DNA of 7,777 nucleotides, from NCBI GenBank assembly GCA_043749095.1, contig JAYVEB010000380.1, forward strand, positions 1-7,777, read 5' to 3'. Made by a program: the position numbers and the translations under genes. Origin of the DNA: PBB1 sp043749095 (lineage in GTDB: Bacteria; Pseudomonadota; Gammaproteobacteria; Burkholderiales; Burkholderiaceae_C). Positions 1-5,300 of the stretch are shown one piece after another. Below the pieces are notes generated by a model. It saw only the letters and a list, made by a program, of their open reading frames with translations, was not told the origin of the DNA and did no database searches. Numbering within the stretch: position 1 is the first letter of the stretch; the number at the start of each line of letters is the position of its first letter.

Positions 1-216
1 CGCGTCAATGCGATCGCGCCGGGGGCGGTCGCCACCGCGATGCTCTCGACCGAGCACATGAGTCCCGAATGGATCGAGAAGGAACTCGACATTCCGCAGC
101 ACCGCTTCGGCGAGCCCGACGAGATTGCCGCCACCGCGCTGTTCCTGCTGTCGGACCTGTCGCGCTTCTATTGCGGGCAGGTGCTGAGCCCGAATGGCGG
201 CTCCTTGATGGCATGA
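1..216 (+). CDS. Short-chain dehydrogenase/reductase (SDR), C-terminal fragment
   Basis: The window opens inside this gene and shows its last 71 residues before TGA at 214-216. The fragment starts RVNAIAPGAV, the classical SDR segment after the catalytic YxxxK helix (the N-A-I-x-P-G motif that contacts the nicotinamide). It continues through RFGEPDEIAATALFLLSD and ends with GQVLSPNGG, the usual C-terminal strand of classical SDR oxidoreductases. Such enzymes are cytoplasmic NAD(P)-dependent alcohol/ketone oxidoreductases. The Rossmann nucleotide-binding half and the catalytic Ser/Tyr/Lys lie upstream of the window, so the substrate cannot be inferred. The next gene begins 16 bases downstream on the same strand, so it may be the upstream member of the same operon. 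Family assignment is firm; specific function is unknown. Confidence 0.9.
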   Translation, partial: RVNAIAPGAVATAMLSTEHMSPEWIEKELDIPQHRFGEPDEIAATALFLLSDLSRFYCGQVLSPNGGSLMA

Positions 217-232
217 GCCCACGACAACGCCG

Positions 233-1162
233 ATGTTCCCTGTCACCGCTCCCGTGATCGTCGCCGCGAACCCGGCATCGCCCGGCACCCGCGGGCCCAC
301 GCTGGTGCTGCTCGCCTCGACCGTGCTGTGGGGATTGCTGTGGTGGCCGCTGAAGGGCTTCTCCGCCGCCGGCCTGTCGGGGCCGGTGCTGTCCTTGCTG
401 ACCTATGGCGCGGTCGGTGTCTGTGGCATCGGCTTCCTGTGGCGCCAACGCAGCGCCTGGCGACCGCAGACCGGTTTGCTGCTGTTGCTGATGGCGGTCG
501 GCGGCTGGGCCAATTCCGCTTTTGTTCAAGCGCTGGTGCTCGGCGATGTGGTGCGGGTGATGCTGCTGTTCTACCTGGCGCCGGTGTGGTCGGTGCTGGG
601 TGGGCGACTGTTCCTGGGAGAGGCGATCAGCCGCCGCCGCGCGTTCGCGGTGGCGCTGGCGCTGGTCGGCCTGTGGTTCGTAATTGGTGGCAGCGCGGCC
701 TGGGCGCGGCCCTTGGGCACCGCCGACTGGCTGGCGCTGACGGCGGGCCTGGCCTTTGCTGGCAACAACCTGATCTCGCGCGCCGCACAGGCGATCCCGA
801 TGCTGTCGAAGACGGTGGCGGTGTTCTTCGGGTGCGGTCTGGTGTCGGCTGCCAGCGCGCTGCTGACCGGCGCGGTCGTGCCGGCGATCAGCGCGCCGCT
901 CGCGCTGGGTCTCGCCGGCTATGCCTTCGTCTGGCTGGTGCTGGCGACAGTCACCTGGCAGTACGGCGTGACGCACCTCGAAAGCGGCCGGGCGGGCGTG
1001 ATCCTGACCATCGAATTGCTGGTGTCGGTGGTGTCGGCCGTGCTGTTGGGCGACGAATCGCTGCGGCCGCTTGAATGGGCCGGCGGCGTGCTGATTGCCG
1101 TCGCGGCATTGATCGAAGCCACCGATTCGAACGAGTCTGCACAAAAGGAGATCTCTGTATGA
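233..1162 (+). CDS. DMT superfamily (EamA-type) membrane transporter
   Basis: A 309-residue, strongly hydrophobic protein with about ten predicted membrane segments arranged as two EamA-like halves, the usual size for drug/metabolite transporters. The first half begins near residue 24 (LVLLASTVLWGLLWW) and includes a typical APVWSVLGGRLFLGE segment. The second half repeats the pattern, ending in the ILTIELLVSVVSAVLLGDE segment characteristic of the last EamA helices. These proteins sit in the inner membrane and generally export or exchange small metabolites or amino acids; the substrate cannot be read from sequence. The ATG at 233 lacks a convincing ribosome binding site, so the exact start is uncertain, but the roughly 20 polar residues before the first helix are normal. 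Its stop overlaps the next start as ATGA (1159-1162), indicating translational coupling to the creatininase. It may move the creatininase substrate or product. Confidence 0.88.
   Translation: MFPVTAPVIVAANPASPGTRGPTLVLLASTVLWGLLWWPLKGFSAAGLSGPVLSLLTYGAVGVCGIGFLWRQRSAWRPQTGLLLLLMAVGGWANSAFVQALVLGDVVRVMLLFYLAPVWSVLGGRLFLGEAISRRRAFAVALALVGLWFVIGGSAAWARPLGTADWLALTAGLAFAGNNLISRAAQAIPMLSKTVAVFFGCGLVSAASALLTGAVVPAISAPLALGLAGYAFVWLVLATVTWQYGVTHLESGRAGVILTIELLVSVVSAVLLGDESLRPLEWAGGVLIAVAALIEATDSNESAQKEISV
1143..1150 (+). promoter_or_regulatory. Ribosome binding site of the creatininase gene
   Basis: AAAAGGAG lies 8 bases before the ATG at 1159 and is one of the best Shine-Dalgarno sequences in the window. 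It decides the start: an in-frame upstream ATG at 1075 would add 28 arginine-rich residues lying entirely within the transporter reading frame and has no homology to creatininases. Confidence 0.85.
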
Positions 1163-1923
1163 GCACCGTCTGGATGAACCAGTTGTCGTGGGTCGACTAC
1201 GAAGCGCGCCTGAAGCAGGATCAGCCGGCGATCCTGTTGCCGGTCGGCGCGCTCGAACAGCACGGCCCGCACCTGCCTCTGGGCACCGACGGCCTGCTGT
1301 CCGCCGCGGTCGCCGCCGATGCCGCTGCGCGCATTGGTGCGCTGGTCGCGCCGACGCTGTCGTACGGCTACAAATCGCAGCCGAAGTGCGGCGGAGGCCA
1401 GCATTTCTGCGGTACCACCAGCGTCGACGCGGCGACCTTGATCGGCTCGGTGCGCGACGCGGTGCGTGAGTTCGCACGGCACGGCGCGACCAAGCTGGTG
1501 TTCGTCAACGGCCACTATGAGAACCAGTGGTTCCTGACCGAAGGCATCGACCTCGGCCTGCGCGACCTCGGTGCACGTTCGACGCTGCAGGTGATGCGAC
1601 TCGAATACTGGGACTTCCTGTCGGAGACGACGCTGGCCAGCGTGTTCCCCGATGGCTTCCCCGGCTTTGCGCTGGAGCATGCGGCGGTGATCGAGACCTC
1701 GATGATGCTGCACTATCACCCGAGCCTGGTGCGGCTGGATTTGATCCCCGACGAGTCGCCGGCCGACTTCCCGCCATACGACGTCTACCCGGCGCGCAAG
1801 CACTGGGTGCCGCTGTCGGGTGTGCTGTCGTCGGCGCGCGGGTCCAGCGTCGAGAAAGGCGCGGTGATGGCGGCCGAACTGTCGACGCGCATCGCCGCGG
1901 CGATCACGCACGAATTCGGCTGA
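1159..1923 (+). CDS. crnA: Creatininase (creatinine amidohydrolase)
   Basis: A 254-residue protein matching, from memory, Pseudomonas creatininase along its length, including LPVGALEQHGPH, YGYKSQPKCGGG, GTTS, ARHGA, NGHYEN, YWDF, EHAAVIETSMML and FPPYDV/LSSA near the C-terminus. Creatininase is a cytoplasmic binuclear metal enzyme that reversibly hydrolyses creatinine to creatine. Expected metal ligands are present: E33, H35, D44, H119 and E121, with the same local spacing as E34, H36, D45, H120 and E122 of the Pseudomonas enzyme. Y120, W151 and H174 align with its Y121, W154 and H178. The Glu in NGHYEN distinguishes true creatininases from the many NGHGGN relatives. One departure is F170, where the Pseudomonas enzyme has the active-site lid residue W174. 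The start overlaps the transporter stop; the next gene follows after 12 bases. No creatinase gene is visible, so the fate of any creatine formed is unclear. A related cyclic amide substrate remains possible. Confidence 0.85.
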   Translation: MSTVWMNQLSWVDYEARLKQDQPAILLPVGALEQHGPHLPLGTDGLLSAAVAADAAARIGALVAPTLSYGYKSQPKCGGGQHFCGTTSVDAATLIGSVRDAVREFARHGATKLVFVNGHYENQWFLTEGIDLGLRDLGARSTLQVMRLEYWDFLSETTLASVFPDGFPGFALEHAAVIETSMMLHYHPSLVRLDLIPDESPADFPPYDVYPARKHWVPLSGVLSSARGSSVEKGAVMAAELSTRIAAAITHEFG

Positions 1924-1935
1924 GACTGGCGCCCG

Positions 1936-2592
1936 ATGTTCGATATGTCCCGCACCGCGCTGCTGGTAATCGACCTGCAGCGCGATTTCCTCGACCCGCG
2001 CGGCTACGCGGCACAGGCGGGTGTTGATGTGTCGCGGCTGCGCGCCGCGCTGGCCCCGGTGTGCGCACTCATCGATGCGGCGCGCGAGGCCGGGCTGCGC
2101 ATCATCTACACCCGCGAAGGCCACAGGCCTGACCTGTCCGACTGCCCGCCGGCCAAGCTGGCGCGCAGCCGCCACGCAGGCGCCGAGATCGGCTCGGCCG
2201 GGCCGCTGGGCCGCTTGCTGGTGCGTGGCGAACCGGGCCATGGCCTGGTCGACGAACTGCAGCCGCGTGCCGATGAGCCCGTGATTGACAAGCCCGGCTA
2301 CAGCGCCTTCCACCAGACCGATCTCGACCAGATCCTGCGCGGCTGGGGCACCGACACGGTGATCGTCTGCGGCGTCACCACCGAGGTCTGCGTGCACACC
2401 ACGCTGCGCGCGGCGACCGACCACGGTCTGCGTTGCATCACGGTCAGCGACGCCTGCGCGGCCTCTGATCCGGCACTGCAGCAACCGGCACTCGCGATGA
2501 TTGCGGTCGAAGGCGGCATCTTCGGTGCGGTGATCGACAGCACCATCTTGATCGCGCAATTGCGTCGTCCCGGCGAAAAGGAAATGTCATGA
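1936..2592 (+). CDS. Isochorismatase-superfamily cysteine hydrolase, biuret hydrolase-like
   Basis: A 218-residue cysteine amidohydrolase of the isochorismatase-like fold. The catalytic triad is visible as D13 (LLVIDLQRDF), K119 (IDKPGYSAF) and C152 (GVTTEVCV, with the family's cis-peptide at V147-T148). Spacing within the triad equals that recalled for Rhizobium biuret hydrolase (D36, K142, C175; constant offset of 23). Further shared stretches are TREGHRPDL, GPLGR.L.RGEPG and EGGIFG. Relatives cleave ureido or carbamoyl C-N bonds, including biuret, guanylurea and ureidoacrylate; N-carbamoylsarcosine amidohydrolase, a creatinine-pathway enzyme, is a more distant member. E192 occupies the place of the substrate-contacting Gln215 of biuret hydrolase, so biuret itself is doubtful. 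Start ATG 1936 has only a weak ribosome site; ATG 1945 is an alternative. The stop overlaps the next start (ATGA, 2589-2592). Family is secure; substrate is inferred to be a ureido- or guanidino-type compound. Confidence 0.87.
   Translation: MFDMSRTALLVIDLQRDFLDPRGYAAQAGVDVSRLRAALAPVCALIDAAREAGLRIIYTREGHRPDLSDCPPAKLARSRHAGAEIGSAGPLGRLLVRGEPGHGLVDELQPRADEPVIDKPGYSAFHQTDLDQILRGWGTDTVIVCGVTTEVCVHTTLRAATDHGLRCITVSDACAASDPALQQPALAMIAVEGGIFGAVIDSTILIAQLRRPGEKEMS
2576..2584 (+). promoter_or_regulatory. Ribosome binding site of the MBL-fold hydrolase gene
   Basis: AAAAGGAAA lies 4 bases before the ATG at 2589, with its AAGGA core 6 bases away, inside the last codons of the isochorismatase-like gene. 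Together with the ATGA overlap it supports coupled translation of the two hydrolases and fixes the start at 2589. Confidence 0.75.
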
Positions 2593-3395
2593 CACAGGTG
2601 CGCAAACTCTGGCCGCTGCTGACCGCGACGCATCGCTACGACAAGTCGATCTCGACCTGGCAGCGCGGGCGCGGCCAGCAGATCGAGGCGCCGATCCTCG
2701 CCTACCTGATCGAGACCGCGAACGGCCGCATCCTCTACGACGTGGGCTGCGACCACGCGAAGATCGCCGACCCGGTCGCCCGCGATCGCCACTACAACCC
2801 GGCGACCTTCGAGTTCGGCGCGCCGGACATGCGCGAAGAGCAGCGCATTCCGCGCCATCTGGCGCGGCTCGGTCTGACGCCGGCCGATGTTGATGTGATC
2901 TTCATCGGCCACCTGCATTTCGACCATGCCGGCGGGTTGCGCGAGCTGCGCCGCTGCGGTTGTGGTGCCGAAATCCATGTGCAGCGTGACGAGATGGACG
3001 TGGCGCTTAGCGGCGCCGACCCGGCGGTGTTCGCCGACGACCTGGTCGACGACGTTGGCGCGCCGCTGCAGTTTCGATTGCACACTGGCGAGTACAGCGT
3101 GGTGCCCGGCGTGCAGGCGGTGGCAACGCCTGGCCACACGATCGGCCACATGTCGATGTGGATCGAGATGCCGAAAGGCCCACCGGTCCTGCTGGCCGGC
3201 GATGCGGCCGATCTGCAGGAAAACATCGATGACGAGATCGCACCCGGCACCCTGTGGCAGGGCCGCGAGGCGCAGGCCATCGCCAGCATCCGCAAGCTGA
3301 AGGCACTGGCCGCCGACACCGGCGCCTGGCTGTGGCCGAACCACGACTTCCCGTTCTACCGCGCGCTGCCGGCGTTTCCGCAGTTCGCGGCGTGA
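2589..3395 (+). CDS. MBL-fold metallohydrolase, N-acyl homoserine lactonase-like family
   Basis: A 268-residue metallo-beta-lactamase-fold enzyme with a complete two-metal site: H108, H110, D112 and H113 (GHLHFDHAGG), H183 (TPGHTIGH), the bridging D205 (LLAGDAAD) and H252 (WPNHDF). Length, the N-terminal YLIET..GRILYDVGC strands and the overall pattern fit the AttM/AiiA-like lactonase branch, soluble enzymes that open ester or lactone rings. However, the Tyr found three residues after the bridging Asp in AiiA (Y194), which helps bind the lactone carbonyl, is D208 here, so quorum-signal lactonase activity should not be assumed. In this operon the enzyme may hydrolyse a lactone, cyclic amide or ester intermediate; that is inference from its neighbours. 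It overlaps both neighbouring genes by four bases (ATGA at 2589, GTGA at 3392). Other MBL hydrolase activities are possible. Confidence 0.85.
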   Translation: MTQVRKLWPLLTATHRYDKSISTWQRGRGQQIEAPILAYLIETANGRILYDVGCDHAKIADPVARDRHYNPATFEFGAPDMREEQRIPRHLARLGLTPADVDVIFIGHLHFDHAGGLRELRRCGCGAEIHVQRDEMDVALSGADPAVFADDLVDDVGAPLQFRLHTGEYSVVPGVQAVATPGHTIGHMSMWIEMPKGPPVLLAGDAADLQENIDDEIAPGTLWQGREAQAIASIRKLKALAADTGAWLWPNHDFPFYRALPAFPQFAA

Positions 3396-4195
3396 CTGTG
3401 GGCGACACCTTTCCCGACGTCCCCGAGCGTTACTGCGGCGTGTGGCGGCGCACGCTGCTCGAAACGCCGGATCAGCGTGACACCACGACCTGGGTGCACT
3501 GGCTGCAGACCGCGCGCTGGCACGCCGACCTGCGCGTGCCCGCCGCGGCCGAGGTGGGCCGTTCGGCGATCGCGCTCGATGCGATGAGCCCGGCTCAGCA
3601 CCTCGCGCTGGCGCAGCAGCAGGGCTTCTTCGGCCGCACCGAAGTCCAGCCGAAGGTGCATGGCGATCTATGCACCTGGCACCGCAAGCTCGACCTTCAA
3701 CCGCCGGGGCTGACGCCCGACGTCGGCTGGATGGAGTTCCAAGGTGACGACCGCGTCATCGAAACCGGTGTTCACGGCGCCTACCGCGAAGTGTGGGACC
3801 GCGTGCCGGGCTCGACGGGGCATACGCGGGTGCTGGCCGAGACGACGGCCCCGCCGGGCGACGATGCCGAGGTGCTGGCGACGGCACGTGCCTACCTGCT
3901 GCTGTCCGGTGACTGGTTGATGCGCGTGCGACCGCGGCGGGTCGGCTGGCCACCAGGCACGGTCCCGTGCACCACGCTGGGCAGGTTGCTCGCCCTGTAT
4001 CCGGCCTCGGCCACGGCGCTGCTCGACTTCGAGATCTCATACGGTCGGCTGCGCGGTGGTGCGTGGCGCATCGAGCGATCCAGCCTGCCCGAGTTCGAGG
4101 GCCGCACCGAAGCGATGCACTGGCAGCCACTCGACGACACCCGCGCCGAGGTCCGCAGCGACTCGGGCACCTCCGTTTGGTGCGTTCTGGCCTGA
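3392..4195 (+). CDS. Uncharacterised protein, possible Hri1-like double beta-barrel
   Basis: A reading frame of about 267 residues following the MBL gene. The start chosen is GTG 3392, forming a GTGA overlap with the preceding stop; GTG 3398 is an alternative. The longer in-frame extension upstream lies inside the MBL gene and is rejected. No signal peptide or membrane segment is seen. The protein is rich in Trp and alternating polar/hydrophobic strands. Recognisable stretches are WVHWLQT..W.ADLRVP (about 34-50), Y131-REVWDRV, SGDWLMR (W175), LLDFEISYG (about 210-218) and W225-RIE followed by LPEFEG. Their order faintly resembles yeast Hri1 (WLDT..YLNVP, FRELWQPV, a G-W strand, LLSYG, W.VIE), a lipocalin-like two-barrel protein. 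This is recalled by eye, not computed. No catalytic motif is evident; a binding or chaperone role for a pathway metabolite is possible but unproven. Translational coupling implies a shared task with the hydrolases. Confidence 0.7.
   Translation: MTVGDTFPDVPERYCGVWRRTLLETPDQRDTTTWVHWLQTARWHADLRVPAAAEVGRSAIALDAMSPAQHLALAQQQGFFGRTEVQPKVHGDLCTWHRKLDLQPPGLTPDVGWMEFQGDDRVIETGVHGAYREVWDRVPGSTGHTRVLAETTAPPGDDAEVLATARAYLLLSGDWLMRVRPRRVGWPPGTVPCTTLGRLLALYPASATALLDFEISYGRLRGGAWRIERSSLPEFEGRTEAMHWQPLDDTRAEVRSDSGTSVWCVLA
4104..4118 (+). promoter_or_regulatory. Candidate NtrC-type enhancer half-site pair (weak)
   Basis: GCACC-N5-GATGC matches the NtrC dyad GCACY-N5-RGTGC with one mismatch. It is centred about 128 bases before the predicted sigma-54 transcription start, a normal enhancer distance, but lies inside the end of the preceding coding region, where GCACC-like words are common by chance. 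Confidence 0.25.
4167..4183 (+). promoter_or_regulatory. GCACC/GGTGC inverted repeat upstream of the sigma-54 promoter
   Basis: Perfect half-sites GCACC and GGTGC separated by 7 bases, about 56-72 bases before the predicted start. The half-sites are those of NtrC but the spacer is two bases longer than the usual five, and the site overlaps the last codons of the preceding gene. It may be a degenerate enhancer element or chance. Confidence 0.25.
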
Positions 4196-4212
4196 GTTCC
4201 GAGCGAACAGGT

Positions 4213-4228
4213 GGGCACGTCCGTTGCT
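4213..4228 (+). promoter_or_regulatory. Sigma-54 (RpoN) -24/-12 promoter of the ABC transporter operon
   Basis: GGGCACG-TCCG-TTGCT, preceded by T at 4212, matches the consensus YTGGCACG-N4-TTGCW at 12 of 13 specified positions; only the T before GG is changed, to G. The diagnostic GG (4214-4215) and GC (4226-4227) dinucleotides have the exact 10-base separation. The predicted transcription start is about 4239. RpoN promoters need an enhancer-binding activator; NtrC would suit genes for nitrogen-compound uptake and a glutamine synthetase homologue. An overlapping TTGACT at 4229 could serve as a sigma-70 -35 element but has no acceptable -10. Confidence 0.72.
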
Positions 4229-4235
4229 TTGACTG

Positions 4236-4263
4236 GTACTACGAATCAGTTGATTCGTAATAC
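4236..4263 (+). repeat. Long AT-rich palindrome on the predicted transcription start (operator or 5' hairpin)
   Basis: ACGAATCA-GT-TGATTCGT (4241-4258) is a perfect inverted repeat. It extends outward to 13-base arms (GTACTACGAATCA and TGATTCGTAATAC) with a single mismatch at 4239/4260. It spans about -3 to +25 of the predicted sigma-54 transcript. As DNA it has the size and symmetry of a dimeric repressor operator placed to block initiation or promoter escape. As RNA it would form an 8-base-pair stem with an AGUU loop at the very 5' end, which could stabilise the message. The regulator is not encoded in the window. Confidence 0.7.
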
Positions 4264-4290
4264 TGAAATGCGCATCGATCGCCTTGCGCC

Positions 4291-4302
4291 GGAATCGATT
4301 CC
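4291..4302 (+). repeat. Short perfect palindrome in the leader
   Basis: GGAATCGATTCC is a perfect 12-base palindrome in the permease leader. It shares the GAATC/GATTC words of the larger palindrome at 4236-4263 but without its four-base centre. It could be a secondary protein site or coincidence. Confidence 0.4.
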
Positions 4303-4334
4303 ACTGCCCCGAGGGCCTTCCGCCGTCACCCACC

Positions 4335-5300
4335 ATGAGTGCGCTCCAACTGCTCCTGCCGCGCCGGCGACTGACGCCCCACACCCACTGGTTGCTGGGC
4401 TTGGGGTCGTTCATCGTGCCGCTGCTGATCTGGTGCGTGGTCAGCTATGTGCCCGGCGTCTGGCATCCGCAGATTCGCATCGTCGATGCGGGCGATGTCG
4501 ACTACTTCCAGCCCGGCATGCGCGCCGATGCCGACCAGTTCGACAGCGAGGTGCAGGGCCTGCGCGCGAAGGGTGGCCGCGTGCCCACCGGCGTGCCGTC
4601 GAACCCGATCTACCTGCCGGCGCCGCACGAGGTGGCGATCGCCTTCATGCGCGCCTTCTCGAACACGCCGAAGCAGACCGGCGGCAAGGGCATCCTCGAC
4701 AGCATGGGCGACAGCATCCGGTTGATCGTCTTCGGCTTCTTGCTGTCGTCGGTGATCGCGGTGCCGCTGGGCATCGTCTGCGGCACCTACTCGGCGCTGT
4801 CGAGGCTCAACGAGCCCTTCGTCGAGTTCTTCCGTTACCTGCCGGCACCGGCGTTCGGCGCGCTGGCTGTCGCGGTGCTGGGCATCTACGAAGGCCCAAA
4901 GGTGGCGATCATCTTCATCGGCACCTTCTTCCAGCAGGTGCTGGTGGTGGCCAACACCGCGCGCAAGCTCGATTACGCGCTGCTTGAAGCGGCGCTGACG
5001 CTGGGCACCAAGCCGCTGAAACTGCTGACGCATGTGGTGGTGCCGGGCATCCTGCCGAACCTGTACCGCGACCAGCGCATCCTGCTCGGCTGGGCCTGGA
5101 CGTACCTGGTCGTGGCCGAACTGATCGGCACCAGCTCGGGCATCACGCTGTTCATCACGCAGCAGGCGCGCTTCCAGAATTTCGACGACGTCTACGCCGC
5201 GATCCTGATGATCGGCGTGATCGGCTTCGGCTCCGATCTGCTGCTGGCACGGCTGGAGCGGGTGTTGTTCCCGTGGGACCGCGGCGCGCTCAACGACTGA
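4335..5300 (+). CDS. ABC transporter permease, NitT/TauT (nitrate/sulfonate/taurine-like) family, with periplasmic insert
   Basis: A 321-residue inner-membrane permease. The first membrane helix is at about residues 19-39 (WLLGLGSFIVPLLIWCVVSY). A polar segment of about 65 residues (about 41-105) follows and ends NPIYLPAPHEVAIAF; the usual core of five or so helices comes next. The cytoplasmic EAA loop that docks on the ATPase begins at E218 (EAALTLGT, then VVVPGILPNLY), as in SsuC, TauC and NrtB. The polar insert between helices 1 and 2 is larger than in SsuC/TauC and probably periplasmic. The start at ATG 4335 is preferred; an in-frame TTG at 4284 would add 17 residues without helping. The ribosome site is weak (GAGGG about 20 bases upstream). 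With the downstream ATPase it forms an importer for a small organic or inorganic anion or nitrogen compound. No periplasmic binding-protein gene is present in the window. Confidence 0.88.
   Translation: MSALQLLLPRRRLTPHTHWLLGLGSFIVPLLIWCVVSYVPGVWHPQIRIVDAGDVDYFQPGMRADADQFDSEVQGLRAKGGRVPTGVPSNPIYLPAPHEVAIAFMRAFSNTPKQTGGKGILDSMGDSIRLIVFGFLLSSVIAVPLGIVCGTYSALSRLNEPFVEFFRYLPAPAFGALAVAVLGIYEGPKVAIIFIGTFFQQVLVVANTARKLDYALLEAALTLGTKPLKLLTHVVVPGILPNLYRDQRILLGWAWTYLVVAELIGTSSGITLFITQQARFQNFDDVYAAILMIGVIGFGSDLLLARLERVLFPWDRGALND

Larger units (their letters stand above)
4196..4334 (+). other. Intergenic regulatory region between the two operons
   Basis: This 139-base gap is the only sizeable non-coding stretch in the window and is locally AT-rich in its centre. 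It contains a sigma-54 promoter (4213-4228), a long palindrome on the predicted start (4236-4263) and a second palindrome (4291-4302), leaving a leader of about 96 bases before the permease ATG. I see no intrinsic terminator for the upstream operon: GTTC/GAAC around 4196-4208 is only a 4-base stem without a T tract. No convincing riboswitch or small gene is visible. Confidence 0.8.

Noticed and set aside
1123..1136. GATTCGAACG near the end of the transporter gene, like the sequence at 5300-5308
   Set aside because: It lies within coding sequence, shows only one half-site and no partner arm, so it is likely coincidence.
1075..1158. Upstream in-frame start for the creatininase
   Set aside because: The 28 extra residues are read from inside the transporter gene, lack homology, and the strong AAAAGGAG site points to ATG 1159.
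5..1477. Long minus-strand open frame (490 codons) opposite the SDR, transporter and creatininase genes
   Set aside because: Its translation is arginine-, alanine- and glutamine-rich low-complexity sequence without recognisable motifs, opposite genes with clear homology. Such antisense frames are common in high-G+C DNA.
919..2559. Minus-strand open frame of 546 codons
   Set aside because: It lies opposite the well-supported creatininase and isochorismatase-like genes, has no domain pattern and no ribosome binding site logic. It is a compositional shadow.
2298..3344. Minus-strand open frame of 348 codons opposite the MBL gene
   Set aside because: The + strand frame has a complete metal-ligand set; the antisense product shows no motif.
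4196..4208. Possible intrinsic terminator after the upstream operon
   Set aside because: GTTC/GAAC gives only a 4-base stem with no following T tract.
4229..4257. Sigma-70 promoter with TTGACT as -35
   Set aside because: No acceptable -10 hexamer occurs at 16-18 bases; TAATAC is 23 bases away. The overlapping sigma-54 element is a far better match.
4211..4987. Plus-strand frame overlapping the promoter region and permease, including a possible ATG at 4268
   Set aside because: It runs out of frame through the permease gene with an arginine-rich, motif-free product. A leader peptide is not supported because the frame does not stop before the permease.
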